64,000 nucleotides of DNA, from NCBI GenBank assembly GCA_039090855.1, contig CM076991.1, positions 105,412,021 to 105,476,020 of the forward strand, read 5' to 3'. Source of the stretch: Macrothele yani (lineage: Eukaryota; Arthropoda; Arachnida; Araneae; Macrothelidae). Below the pieces are notes generated by a model that ran no database searches, was not told the origin of the DNA, and saw only the letters and a list, made by a program, of their open reading frames with translations. Each line of letters opens with the position of its first letter. The stretch's first letter is position 1. This document shows positions 54,690 to 64,000 of the stretch, one piece after another. A program made the position numbers and the translations under genes.

Positions 54690-56985
54690 TTTCAACGCCC
54701 ATATCCTCAAAGTAATCTGTAGCAACGCAAAGAGCATGTCATCATGCATTGTTCTGCTGGTAGAGGTATGGGTCTTCCCCAGAATAATACCACAACGACT
54801 TTCAAAGTAGTAACCATCACCAAGCTCACTTCGCCCTTCCAGTTCTCTATAGAGTTTAGGTCAATACCACAGACTAGGCAGTTCAACTTTTCAACGCCCA
54901 TATCCTCAAAGTAATTTGTAGCAACGCAAAGAGCATGTCATCCTGCATTGTTCTGCTGGTAGAGGTATGGGTCTTCCCCAGAATAATACCACAACGACTT
55001 TCAAAGTAGTAACCATCACCAAGCTCACTTCGCCCTTCCAGTTCTCTATAGAGTTTAGGTCAATACCACAGACTAGGCAGTTCAACTTTTCAACGCCCAT
55101 ATCCTCAAAGTAATTTGTAGCAACGCAAAGAGCATGTCATCCTGCATTGTTCTGCTGGTAGAGGTATAGGTCTTCCCCAGAATAATACCACAACGACTTT
55201 CAAAGTAGTAACCATCACCAAGCTCACTTCGCCCAAGTAGTTCTCTATAGAGTTTAGGTCAATACCACAGACTAGGCAGTTCAACTTTTCAACGCCCATA
55301 TCCTCAAAGTAATTTGTAGCAACGCAAAGAGCATGTCATCCTGCATTGTTCTGCTGGTAGAGGTATAGGTCTTCCCCAGAATAATACCACAACGACTTTC
55401 AAAGTAGTAACCATCACCAAGCTCACTTCGCCCAAGTAGTTCTCTATAGAGTTTAGGTCAATACCACAGACTAGGCAGTTCAACTTTTCAACGCCCATAT
55501 CCTCAAAGTAATCTGTAACAACGCAAAGAGCATGTCATCGTGCATTGTTCTGCTGGTAGAGGTATGGGTCTTTCCTAGAATAATACCACAACGACTTTCA
55601 AAGTAGTAACCATCACCAAGCTCACTTCGCCCAAGTAGTTCTCTATAGAGTTTAGGTCAATACCACAGAATAGGCAGTTCAACTTTTCAACGCCCATATC
55701 CTCAAAGTAATTTGTACCAACGCAAAGAGCATGTCATCATGCATTGTTCTGCTGGTAGAGGTATGGGTCTTCCCAGAATAATACCACAACGACTTTCAAA
55801 GTAGTAACCATCACCAAGCTCACTTCGCCCAAGTAGTTCTCTATAGAGTTTAGGTCAATACCACAGACTAGGCAGTTCAACTTTTCAACTCCCATATCCT
55901 CAAAGTAATCTGTAACAACGCAAAGAGCATGTCATCGTGCATTGTTCTGCTGATAGAGGTATGGGTCTTTCCTAGAATAATACCACAACGACTTTCAAAG
56001 TAGTAACCATCACCAAGCTCACTTCGCCCAAGTAGTTCTCTATAGAGTTTAGGTCAATACCACAGAATAGGCAGTTCAACTTTTCAACGCCCATATCCTC
56101 AAAGTAATTTGTACCAACGCAAAGAGCATGTCATCATGCATTGTTCTGCTGTTAGAGGTATGGGTCTTCCCCAGAATAATACCACAACGACTTTCAAAGT
56201 AGTAACCATCACCAAGCTCACTTCGCCCAAGTAGTTCTCTATAGAGTTTAGGTCAATACCACAGACTAGGCAGTTCAACTTTTCAACGCCCATATCCTCA
56301 AAGTAATCTGTAACAACGCAAAGAGCATGTCATCGTGCATTGTTCTGCTGGTAGAGGTATGGGTCTTTCCCCAGAATAATACCACAACGACTTTCAAAGT
56401 AGTAACCATCACCAAGCTCACTTCGCCCAAGTAGTTCTCTATAGAGTTTAGGTCAATACCACAGAATAGGCAGTTCAACTTTTCAACGCCCATATCCTCA
56501 AAGTAATTTGTAACAACGCAAAGAGCATGTCATCATGCATTGTTCTGCTGGTAGAGGTATGGGTCTTTCCTAGAATAATACCACAACGACTTTCAAAGTA
56601 GTAACCATCACCAAGCTCACTTCGCCCAAGTAGTTCTCTATAGAGTTTAGGTCAATACCACAGAATAGGCAGTTCAACTTTTCAACGCCCATATCCTCAA
56701 AGTAATCTGTAACAACGCAAAGAGCATGTCATCATGCATTGTTCTGCTGATAGAGGTATGGGTCTTTCCCCAGAATAATACCACAACGACTTTCAAAGTA
56801 GTAACCATCACCAAGCTCACTTCGCCCAAGTAGTTCTCTATAGAGTTTAGGTCAATACCACAGACTAGGCAGTTCAACTTTTCAACGCCCATATCGTCAA
56901 AATAATCTGTAGCAATGCGAAGAGCATGTCATCGTGCATTGTTCTGCTGGTAGAGGTATGGGTCTTCCCCAAAATAATGCCGCAA
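54690..56985. repeat. 199-bp satellite array, about 11.5 copies
   Basis: The landmark atatcctcaaagtaat recurs at 54701, 54900, 55099 and on, every 198-200 bp. Units fall into subtypes. Copies 2-4 share ttgtagcaac and catcctgc. Copies 5 and 7 share ctgtaacaac, catcgtgc, tttcctag and agaatag. Copies 6 and 8 share ttgtaccaac, catcatgc and agactag, so 5-6 and 7-8 form a duplicated ~398-bp dimer. Open frames of 64-72 codons recur on the minus strand but stop inside each unit. Confidence 0.97.
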
Positions 56986-57479
56986 CATCGGTAGAGTATC
57001 GTCCAGGGCGTCTAGATAGGGGTCAGCATTCACGGGTTTGTCGAAAACCAAATTTGGTCCCAAGCGGAACCGCAAAAAACAGCTGCGTACCATTGCTCAA
57101 CATTCCACCAAACATCATTGTTGGGACGATTCACTGCGGAAGATACTTTTCTCCCCGGATCAGTCTCACTCAGGAACGACATTCGAACTGGTACCGTGAC
57201 TCTTCACCTCCAGGCACAGTTTTCTGTTGGCCTTCAGTCCAAAATCGAGGGCTCTTACACAACGCCAATCGGCGTGTGCCACTAGTCGCACTGATTTGCG
57301 AATTATACACTACCTGCCACTGAATTAGGAACCTTTATGAGGAAATACGTAACGTTTCTTCCGCAGCGTATATACAAAATACATAGTTACTTTCATCACC
57401 ATGTAAACTAAGCAATTGTTTAAGACTGCTACTCGTCAGTAGTGTTGATCACAAAGGGTAAAACAAAGGATATTTCGGG

Positions 57480-58423
57480 GTTCGATAAAGAGCTTATTGT
57501 GGATGCCTGTCTGGCTGGAATGACGATTTTGAAAACAGGCTGGTTTCTCGAAAGGTGAGATATCCTGGGTCTTTAATCAGTGGAAAAGTAATCTACATGA
57601 CTTGTCTAAAAAGCGTAACTGGGACGCGACGACAGTCTATCGGAAATTAGATTGCCGTCGTCTGAGAAGGATTATATGGTGAAACAGGAATTTCTGTGGG
57701 CAGCAGTTGCCCGAAGCATTAAATGAAGGCTGTACCCGATCCATATCTCAGCTGACTGTTCGTAGGAAATTGAAAAGCACCGGTATTTGGCAGTTGCATG
57801 CCTATACCAAAACAACTGATTTCTGCGAAGAACCCGAAAATTCGTCTACACTGTTGTCAAGTGCACTGAAACTGGACACTGGAGAACTGGAGAAAAAGTC
57901 ATCTGGTCCGAGGAGTCTGGGTACAGCGTGTTCTGTACCAACGGTAGGCAGAGCGTTTGGTGGGATGGGAGCCAAATGAAACGATTGACCCAGCTTGCCT
58001 TAAAGACACAAGTCAAAGTTCTGAAGGTTGTGTAATGGTGTGGGGCATTTTCTGTTAGTACGAAACGGGTCCCCTGATATTGCTGGAAGGTTGGTTGTCT
58101 TCCAAGGATTATCTGAACCATATAGCTCATAAAGCCCATCCTGCAATGTTGACTTTTCACCCAGCACCTGATAGCTGTTTCACGGACGACAATGTTACAA
58201 TCCATAGGACAAGAACTGTTCAGCAGTGGTTGAGCGAGCATGACAGAGGCTTCCACCATCTTCCCTGGCCATCGAGAAGCCCAGATCTGAACCCCATTGA
58301 GAATGTATCGGGCATGTTAGGAAAACAGATCCGTGAACAAAGTCCACTTCCGTCAAATCTGACTCAGTTGAAGGACTGTCTGGCAAACGCCTGGTATGTA
58401 CATTCTATAAAACCTAATTAATA
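57480..58423 (+). pseudogene. Tc1-like transposase relic (DD34E region readable)
   Basis: Begins FDKELIVDACLAGMTI (helix-turn-helix region) with stops. VIWSEESGYSVFCTNGRQSV replaces the first catalytic motif. YETGPLILLEGWLSSKDYLN follows. FTDDNVTIHRTRTVQQWLSE carries the second Asp, and LPWPSRSPDLNPIENVSGML the Glu. The C-terminus SLPSNLTQLKDCL-like is complete to a stop at about 58421. No inverted ends were found. Confidence 0.88.
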
Positions 58424-58444
58424 CACACAATTGACGTGGATTAG

Positions 58445-58934
58445 GAACATCAAACAGAAGTCATCGCTCTTTCCACGTTTATAAGTGAGTCACGAAAAAA
58501 TACTCATCCGCCGCCACCGGGAATCGAACCCAGGTTCTTCCAGTTACCACTGCACCACAGCTGCCTCGAATTCTCCAGACTCACATACGACTAACTGCCA
58601 AACCACATGGCAGGTTACTTCTTGGAGCCCCGCACAATGCTGGGCAATTGTGTGTATTAAATATTCATTCGCCTCCTAATTATTTTCTCAGTTGCTGCTT
58701 ACCATCTTTGGTGAATCCCCAGCATTGTGCGAGGCTCCAAGAAGCAAATTGCCAAATTGGATTAGCAGTTAGAGTGTGTGAGTCTGGAGGAATTCGAGAA
58801 CACTGTGGTGCATTGGTAGCATGCCCAGCGCGTAACTGGAAGACCTGGGTTCGATTCCCGGTGGCGGCTGATGATAATTTTTCCATGACTCACTTATAAA
58901 CATGGAAAAAGCGATGACTTCTGTTTGACGTTCT
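58445..58934. repeat. Foldback with a tRNA-like promoter in each arm
   Basis: The left arm 58445-58645 and right arm 58713-58934 are inverted copies over about 200 bp (shared gaacatcaaacagaagtc, ccgccaccgggaatcgaacc, caccacag, cttcttggagcc, gcacaatgctggg). The spacer is about 65 bp. The right arm read forward has an A-box-like tggtgcattggtagcatg and a B box gggttcgattcccgg; the left arm has the same in reverse. The copies have drifted by about 15%. Confidence 0.9.
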
Positions 58935-60150
58935 ATAACACCGCATAGGTGCTGTAATTCATGCTAGAGCAGGACCAACCTGGTATTGAATAAAAAGTTT
59001 CTAAACAATCCGACCCACTGCGCTAGTGCTAATATCAGTCTCAATAGTGTCCCATAGGGTTGCTTGATTTGATACTATATTAATGAGCGTACAGATCTTT
59101 ACAGAACTCTCCTGTCATGTTACATCCTCTTCAGAAGTTTACAGGATCGTTTTTAAGCAGGCTGATTCCGAGTCCGCGACAATTTGCATATCAGATCCCC
59201 AATTGTCGACCTACAAATCTTCAATGCCGCTGAAATGTCACGTACGGAGCGATTGCTTATGTGGCATCCGATTATCAGTCCGCCGCATTGGAAGTCAGTT
59301 AACTCTCGATCGAATCATCTTGCATTCACAGGCATACTATTGTCTCATTGTAGCAGTCAAGCATGTTTATACTTGGGTCTGTGACTTGATGCTTGAGTAG
59401 GACCTGATTTACTATCAATAGAGGAATGTCCTGGTATTAATGGCCGGGAAGTGTACATCCCACAGGCGTTTCATCATAATGCCCATTTCATTGACGTATA
59501 GAACGGCAGTTTTCTAAAAGCAGTACATTCGTGAACTTCTCCCTTTTTTTTTTCGTAGCTGCATTAAACGGTAGCTTTTCGTTCAAATCGTATTACACCA
59601 CAAGAAAAAAAATAATAATAATAAAGCCACGTCTCTTGTCGTGTTTCTCGCTCTTCCAAGAATCGATTACGAAAGTATGTGGTTGTTCATCGCAAAAATT
59701 TCGTTCGACTGAGCAATCGTTTTACAGATCGACTCGCTCCCCGTTCATCTCTGATAAATTTTAAATTGTGAATCTCCTTCTGAGCAGTTCATTCCCTGAG
59801 GCATTACAATCTTTAACAAGCCAAAAGTTCGAACAATAGAGAATTCTCTGAAAAACCATTTTTAGCTTGAAAAGTTGGGCGTAGGATTTATCTTTATTCC
59901 GAAATCAATTTTTACTGAAAGAGAAAAAAATTTCATCCGTAATGGGGGGAAAAGAGGGAAGAATAAAGGAAAATGAAAAATATAGTGCTAATAATTTGAA
60001 ATGTGTTCATAACAAACAAACAAAAATCCCTTTTTTTTCTTTTAACGGGGTTCAAGAAATTTAAGAGGATCCGGAAGTCTTATGTCTTTTTTTGCTCTTT
60101 CCAGGATATAATTGGGGCGGCTGTTAATAACACACTGCTCTGCGTAGGCA
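58935..60150. other. Intergenic DNA, nothing firmly recognised
   Basis: 58975-59430 is bounded by related phrases (gctagagcaggaccaacctg and gcttgagtaggacctgattt) and may be part of an unidentified transposon, but I could not anchor it. No gene. Confidence 0.45.
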
Positions 60151-60154
60151 ATCA

Positions 60155-60487
60155 AGAATGATAAAAGAGAGAGACTGAAAGACAGAGAGAGGCAATAAAA
60201 CTAAGTGACAGAGAAAGTGAAAGAGCCGCAGACATACACGCAGAGGTAGACTGAGAGTACAGCACTGAGATACCAATTACGAGAAGGAGAGACAAAGTGT
60301 GGCGGAGAAAGATGCAGATAGAGTGCGATAGAGTTTGAGAGAAATACTGAAAAAGAAGAGGGTTTCGGGAAGAAAAAGGTAGAAAGACAGATAAACAGAA
60401 TCAAAGGGAGAATGACAGAGAAATAAAGATGGACACAGAAATAAAAAGTAAAGCAGATAGAGAAAAAGAAAGTGAGAAAGAAATACA
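60155..60487. repeat. Purine-rich (GA) tract, part 1
   Basis: The plus strand is overwhelmingly A and G with short gagaga and agaaag phrases. The same composition resumes at 61590-61648, 61870-61990 and 62211-62252, after the insertions described below, so it was once a continuous tract of about 550 bp. Confidence 0.8.
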
Positions 60488-60488
60488 C

Positions 60489-61585
60489 GTCGAGTCACAT
60501 TATGGTCGAGACACCACCAGCTAATATCCGTGTGCAGCTCGGACAGCAGCTAGACGAGCTGGAAGGTGTTCATAGGTATGTAGAGCCATGCTGACTGCAG
60601 TGCATCTGACGGCTGGTAGAAGGAGCGAGGTGGAGGATCCATAGAGCGAACAACACGATCGAGGTGGTCCCCAGATGCTCAATTGGGTTTAAGTCTGGGG
60701 AATTAGGGGCTCAGGGAAGTACTTTGAAGTCTTTATCGTACTCTTCCAAACAATCTCAGACATTTCTAGCTATGTGACACGTCGCATTGTCGTTCTGGAA
60801 GATTCCATCCGTCCCAGGGAAGGCAATCAGCATATATGGGTGTACGTGATCTACAACGATGGATTCAGGGAATGCCACGAAAGCATTCCCCAGGCCATAA
60901 CGCTGACCCCATAAGCTTGTGTTCTTATAGCAATTGGTGAAGTGTGTTTGTTCTCCGATGTTTCTCACCTTATGCGCCAACGTCCATCCGTTCGATGAAG
61001 CAGAAAACGTGACTCATCGGGGAAGGCAATCCCTTGCCAATCAGCGGTGGTCCAATTACGATACTGTTGTGAAAATGTAAGCTTTTTCTACACATGCGCC
61101 TTCGTTACCATAAGTGCAGTGACCATTCTTCTGCATAGGAGCCTCATATGTTCCCATTGGTTCATTCGGCCAGTGAGTTGCTGCGCTGTAGCGTGTCGAT
61201 CGACCCTCAGGCTCCTCCGCAGCCGACGTTCACCACTCACATCAATGGCACGTGGTGCTCCGCAGTTTCCACGTCGCTTATTCGCAATGGTGCCACTTCT
61301 CCAATCACGATACACTTTAACCACAGCAGCACGCTAACAGTTCACAAACTGCGCTGTTTCAGAAATACTTCCACCCTTAGCCCAAAAGCCGATAATTATC
61401 CCTTTTTGCAAATCTGATAAATCGCTCCTTTTATCCATGACAGCAACGAGTGATATGCTTTTAGAATGCCTACAACACACCTTATATACCCTCCAAGCCC
61501 AATCACGACACGCGGCTTCTTTCATTGGCTACGCGCTGTTGACATCAAAAGTAGGAGGTGGTCAAAATAATGTGACTCGACTGTG
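60489..61585 (-). mobile_element. Tc1-like element with both ends, decayed transposase
   Basis: Left end cgtcgagtcacatta and right end aataatgtgactcga. Minus-strand coding runs MDKRSDLSDLQKGIIIGFWA (61440), KVYRDWRSGTIANKRRGNCG and a recognisable core to FQNDNATCHIARNV at about 60760, where the second Asp is kept. Several frameshifts. Same lineage as 33265-34817 (shared leader and ends) and 35861-36046. Inserted in the purine-rich tract. Confidence 0.9.
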
Positions 61586-61650
61586 CATAAGGGAAATAAC
61601 ACAAAAAGAAATAGACACGAGAAGGCAGAAAGAGAAACTGAGATCTGATA

Positions 61651-61868
61651 TTTTTTTTGTTGAAGGTTGAACGACCACCGTGAGCAACTCAACGGGCTAT
61701 AAGCAATCGCCCGTCCCTATTTTAGAGCCAGTGGTTCCAGGGAAGGGAGTGAACCACAGCCCTAAGACAAACACAACATCCATGCCTCACCGTGATTCGA
61801 ACCCGGACCCTTCTCGGACGAACGATCACAAGCCAGCGTTTAGACCACTGCGTCACCGGGAGGGAGGG
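61651..61868 (-). mobile_element. SINE-1 copy (reverse)
   Basis: Poly-T, gttgaacgaccaccgtgagc, ggttccagggaagggagtga, B box (tgattcgaacccgg), head to ccactgcgtcaccggg. A probable duplication gagatctgatatt / cagatctgagatt flanks it. Inserted in the purine-rich tract. Confidence 0.87.
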
Positions 61869-61992
61869 GGACAGATCTGAGATTAGATTTGAACTCATAG
61901 AAAAAAATGGGAAAGGTGAGAGACAAAGAGAAGAGCAGGAAAACGTACAGGGAAAGTGGCAGACAAACAGAGAAAAAGTACAAAATTAACAA

Positions 61993-62210
61993 ATGCCGCC
62001 CAGCTGTGGCAGTGACCTAAGCGCTGGTTTCTAAACGTTCGTCCGAGATGGGTCCAGATTTGAATTTTTGCAAGGCATGGATGTTCTGTTTTTTTTTACG
62101 GCACTGGCTCTCTCCCTTCTGCTGAACCGGCGGCCTTAAATTAGGGACTGGCGGCTGCTTATTGCCCGTCGAGTTGCTCACGGTGGTTGTTAAATCTCCA
62201 AGCAAACAGA
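61993..62210 (+). mobile_element. SINE-1 copy
   Basis: Head tgccgcccagctgtggcagt, degenerate B box, body ggcactggctctctccc and taaattagggactggcggct, ending caagcaaacag. Interrupts the purine-rich tract. Confidence 0.83.
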
Positions 62211-62254
62211 AATGGACAGATAAAGAGAACAGGACAGAAACAGAATGAGAGTGG

Positions 62255-62335
62255 GGAATTTTTTTTGGGGGGGGGAGGAGGTTAACCACTCCCGCGTGTG
62301 AGACTCGATGGGGTGTAAGCAATAGCCGTTCCAAA
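62255..62335 (-). mobile_element. SINE-1 tail fragment (reverse)
   Basis: aattttttttgggggggggg then gttaaccactcccgcgtgtg and agactcgatggggtgtaagc follow the SINE-1 tail order on the minus strand. Truncated after about 80 bp. Confidence 0.55.
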
Positions 62336-62469
62336 TGTGTGGAAGTACGTACGTACTTCACAAACGTACTAGATCATATACAATTGGGAAACGAATTTCC
62401 CCGAAGAAATATTTCTTAATAAATACGTACATTGTGGTCTTGGTAATGCTATTATGGCATATTTTCACT

Positions 62470-62590
62470 GTAACCACTTTATTCAAAAAACTTAAAAGTT
62501 TCCATCGTGCTGGAGCGGGTATCGAACCTCCACCTCGCGATTTCCAGTCGAGCATGCTAATCATTACACTACCCAGGACAAGGAAATTCC
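62470..62590 (-). mobile_element. SINE-3-like tRNA-related copy, diverged
   Basis: On the minus strand: gtcctgggtagtgtaatgat (A-box region), gaggttcgatacccgc (B box), then ccagcacgatgg. Flanked by ccactttattcaaaaaactt, which resembles the sequence before the 40-bp arrays at 62760-62800, so the two segments are related. Confidence 0.65.
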
Positions 62591-62772
62591 AAGCAACTGA
62601 ACATAGATATCTGAGAACCTTCAGATTTGCATCCAGGGTCGGATGTAGGCTACAAATTCCAGTGATGAAAGTATGTCATATACAATTGGCTAAAAGGAAC
62701 TTCTCCTAAAAATTAATTCTTCATAAATTCATGGTAGGCATTGTAATGCCATTATTGGTATATTTTCACTGT

Positions 62773-63213
62773 ATTCCATGTAACCATTTCTTTCAGAAAA
62801 CTTGGACAATGAATTCCATGTAACCACTTCTTTCAGAAAACTTGGATGATGTATTCCATGTAACCATTTCTTTCAGAAAACTTGGACAATGTATTCCATG
62901 TAACCACTTCTTTCAGAAAACTTGGATGATGTATTTCATGTAACCCTTGAAAACTGCATCGTCCTGAAAAATATCGTCCAAGTTTTCTGGAAGAAGTGGT
63001 TTCATGGAATACATCGTCCACATTTTCTGAAAGAAGTGGTTTCATGGAATACTTTGTCCACGTTTTCGGAAAGAAGTGGTTACATGGAATACATCGTCCA
63101 CGTTTTCCGAAAGAAGTGGTTACATGAAATACACCGTCCAAGTTTTCTGAAAGAAGTGGTTTCATGGAATACATCGCCCAAGTTTTCTGAAAGAAGTGGT
63201 TACATGGAATACA
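62773..63213. repeat. Converging inverted 40-bp tandem arrays
   Basis: Left array: five units attccatgtaaccacttctt, tcagaaaacttggatgatgt at 62773, 62813, 62853, 62893 and 62933. A ~40-bp centre follows. Right array: six units in reverse complement from about 62979 to 63213. The sequences outside the arrays are also inverted (attattggtatattttcact and aatgaaaatatgccaataat), giving an imperfect palindrome of about 490 bp. Confidence 0.95.
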
Positions 63214-63561
63214 ATGAAAATATGCCAATAATAGTATTAGATCATGTTATATCACTGAATTAATAAACATACTAAACAGCGCTGTTTCATTGAATTAACG
63301 AACGTACTAGAAAATATTATTTCATTCAATTAATGAATTTACTAGAGAAAGCTGTTTCGTGTTAACACATTCCACAAAGCTGATCAGTAACTTTTGATCG
63401 GTACCAACGTCTTTTTTTGTTTTTGATATTGTTTTCGGGGTTTAACACTCCAGTGAACCAGAGTTGGAAACGGATCAAACATTTTGGACCAGGGTCCGAC
63501 CGTCACATAATTGGACCCAACCCGGACAAATCTGATTTGAGCTATAAACTCGAAAATATCA

Positions 63562-64000
63562 TCATCATCATTTCCAATCATTATCAATTCACTGCTGGAT
63601 GAAGGTTCAAGTTTCTTCAACAATGGAGTGTCTGGGGCCAGTCTGCTTCATCCACCCATCTCTTACGTTGTCTTCTTCTTGGTCTTTTCCTGTTCCTTGG
63701 AATCCAGTCTAAAATTTCGGTTGTTAATCAGTGGTCCGTTCTTTTGGCAATATGTCTAGCCCATTTCCATTTCAGAGATTTTACTCTGATCATGATGTCT
63801 TCCATTCTTATCGTTTTCATTATCCACGATTTCCTCTTCTTATCTTCCTTGGTAACACCAAGCATGCATCTCTCCGTGCCTCTTTCAGTTGTTTGCAGTC
63901 TTTGTATGTATTATTTTAGCTAAGGTCTACATCTCTGCTCCGTACGCAAGCACTGGAGGGATGCATTGATTAAACACTCTTCTTTTAAGACCTAATGGCA
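63562..64000 (-). pseudogene. RTE-like LINE 3' end, ORF C-terminus and simple tail
   Basis: On the minus strand the frame gives IRVKSLKWKWARHIAKRTDH and, after a stop, ILDWIPRNRKRPRRRQRKRW, then VDEADW. These are the post-RT motifs KWxWAGHVAR, WxPR and GRPxxRWxDD of RTE-type LINE ORFs. The 3' end is a (gat)n tail seen as atcatcatcat near 63559-63572. It continues off the right edge of the window. Confidence 0.75.

Larger units (their letters stand above)
54155..57310 (-). pseudogene. Tc1-like transposase relic carrying a 199-bp satellite
   Basis: Read on the minus strand from 57310. MFGGMLSNGTQLFFAVPLGT is the strand after the first catalytic Asp. NADPYLDALDDTLPMLRHYF and EDPYLYQQNNA lead into the second catalytic motif, with Asn for Asp. 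DYFEDMGVEKLN and IDLNSIENYLGEV hold the catalytic Glu. The last part is repeated about 11 times as the array at 54690-56985. The C-terminal continuation TENYLVEVNLVEETSQL is at 54155-54231, cut off by a 386-bp hAT insertion. The N-terminus is not recognised. Confidence 0.85.

Noticed and set aside
62773..63213. Repeat-protein gene on either strand (131- and 113-codon frames)
   Set aside because: The frames are by-products of 40-bp units with few stops. 40 is not a multiple of three and the arrays invert at the centre.

Overview
This is eukaryotic, AT-rich, non-coding DNA built almost entirely from transposable-element relics and tandem repeats. I recognise no host protein-coding gene, rRNA or stand-alone tRNA gene. 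The mix (several mariner and Tc1 lineages, hAT, pogo, a Penelope-like element with a GIY-YIG remnant, an RTE-like LINE, and at least three tRNA-headed retroposon families) points to an invertebrate, most likely an arthropod. The species cannot be fixed from sequence alone.

Layout. 0-10.4 kb: a Tc1 element with both ends, a 20-bp tandem array, a mariner with all catalytic residues but two frameshifts, a tRNA-headed SINE-2 and a hAT relic. 10.4-16.1 kb: SINE-3 copies with inverted arms, a 74-bp array, a fragment of repeat family A broken by amplified SINE-1 tails, and a 70-bp array. 16.1-24.8 kb: a Penelope-like relic hit by a SINE-1, a full family A copy, a pogo/Tigger-like element, a LINE 3' end and a Tc1 with both ends. 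25-36.6 kb: four mariner relics (one carrying a 92-bp array made from its own transposase), family B repeats, a SINE-2 inside a Tc1, and many SINE-1 copies. 36.9-46.5 kb: a four-level nest (mariner, family A, family B, Helitron-like piece), a Tc1 with long inverted ends, a 51-bp array, and a Tc1 with an internal 32-bp minisatellite. 47-51.3 kb: a SINE-1 with a perfect foldback and two family A copies in opposite orientation. 52-58.9 kb: a 47-bp array, a miniature LTR element with tRNA-like LTRs, a Tc1 relic whose catalytic region has become an 11-copy 199-bp satellite, and a tRNA-bearing foldback. 59-64 kb: a purine-rich tract split by three insertions, converging 40-bp arrays, and a LINE 3' end.

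Most notable signals: (1) family A, whose ~150-bp monomers each carry a CTCF-core-like motif in a constant orientation, about 30 motifs over four copies; (2) a 589-bp TRIM-like retroelement at 52,681-53,269 with PBS and polypurine tract, whose LTRs each contain a tRNA-like Pol III cassette; (3) three separate tandem arrays that arose inside Tc1/mariner transposase genes, two of them amplifying the segment with the last catalytic acidic residue.

How the parts relate: nothing here looks like an operon or pathway. The order of insertion can be read from target-site duplications and interruptions: Tc1/mariner relics are the oldest layer, families A and B, hAT and SINE-2 came later, and SINE-1 copies with long poly-A tails and clean duplications are the most recent.
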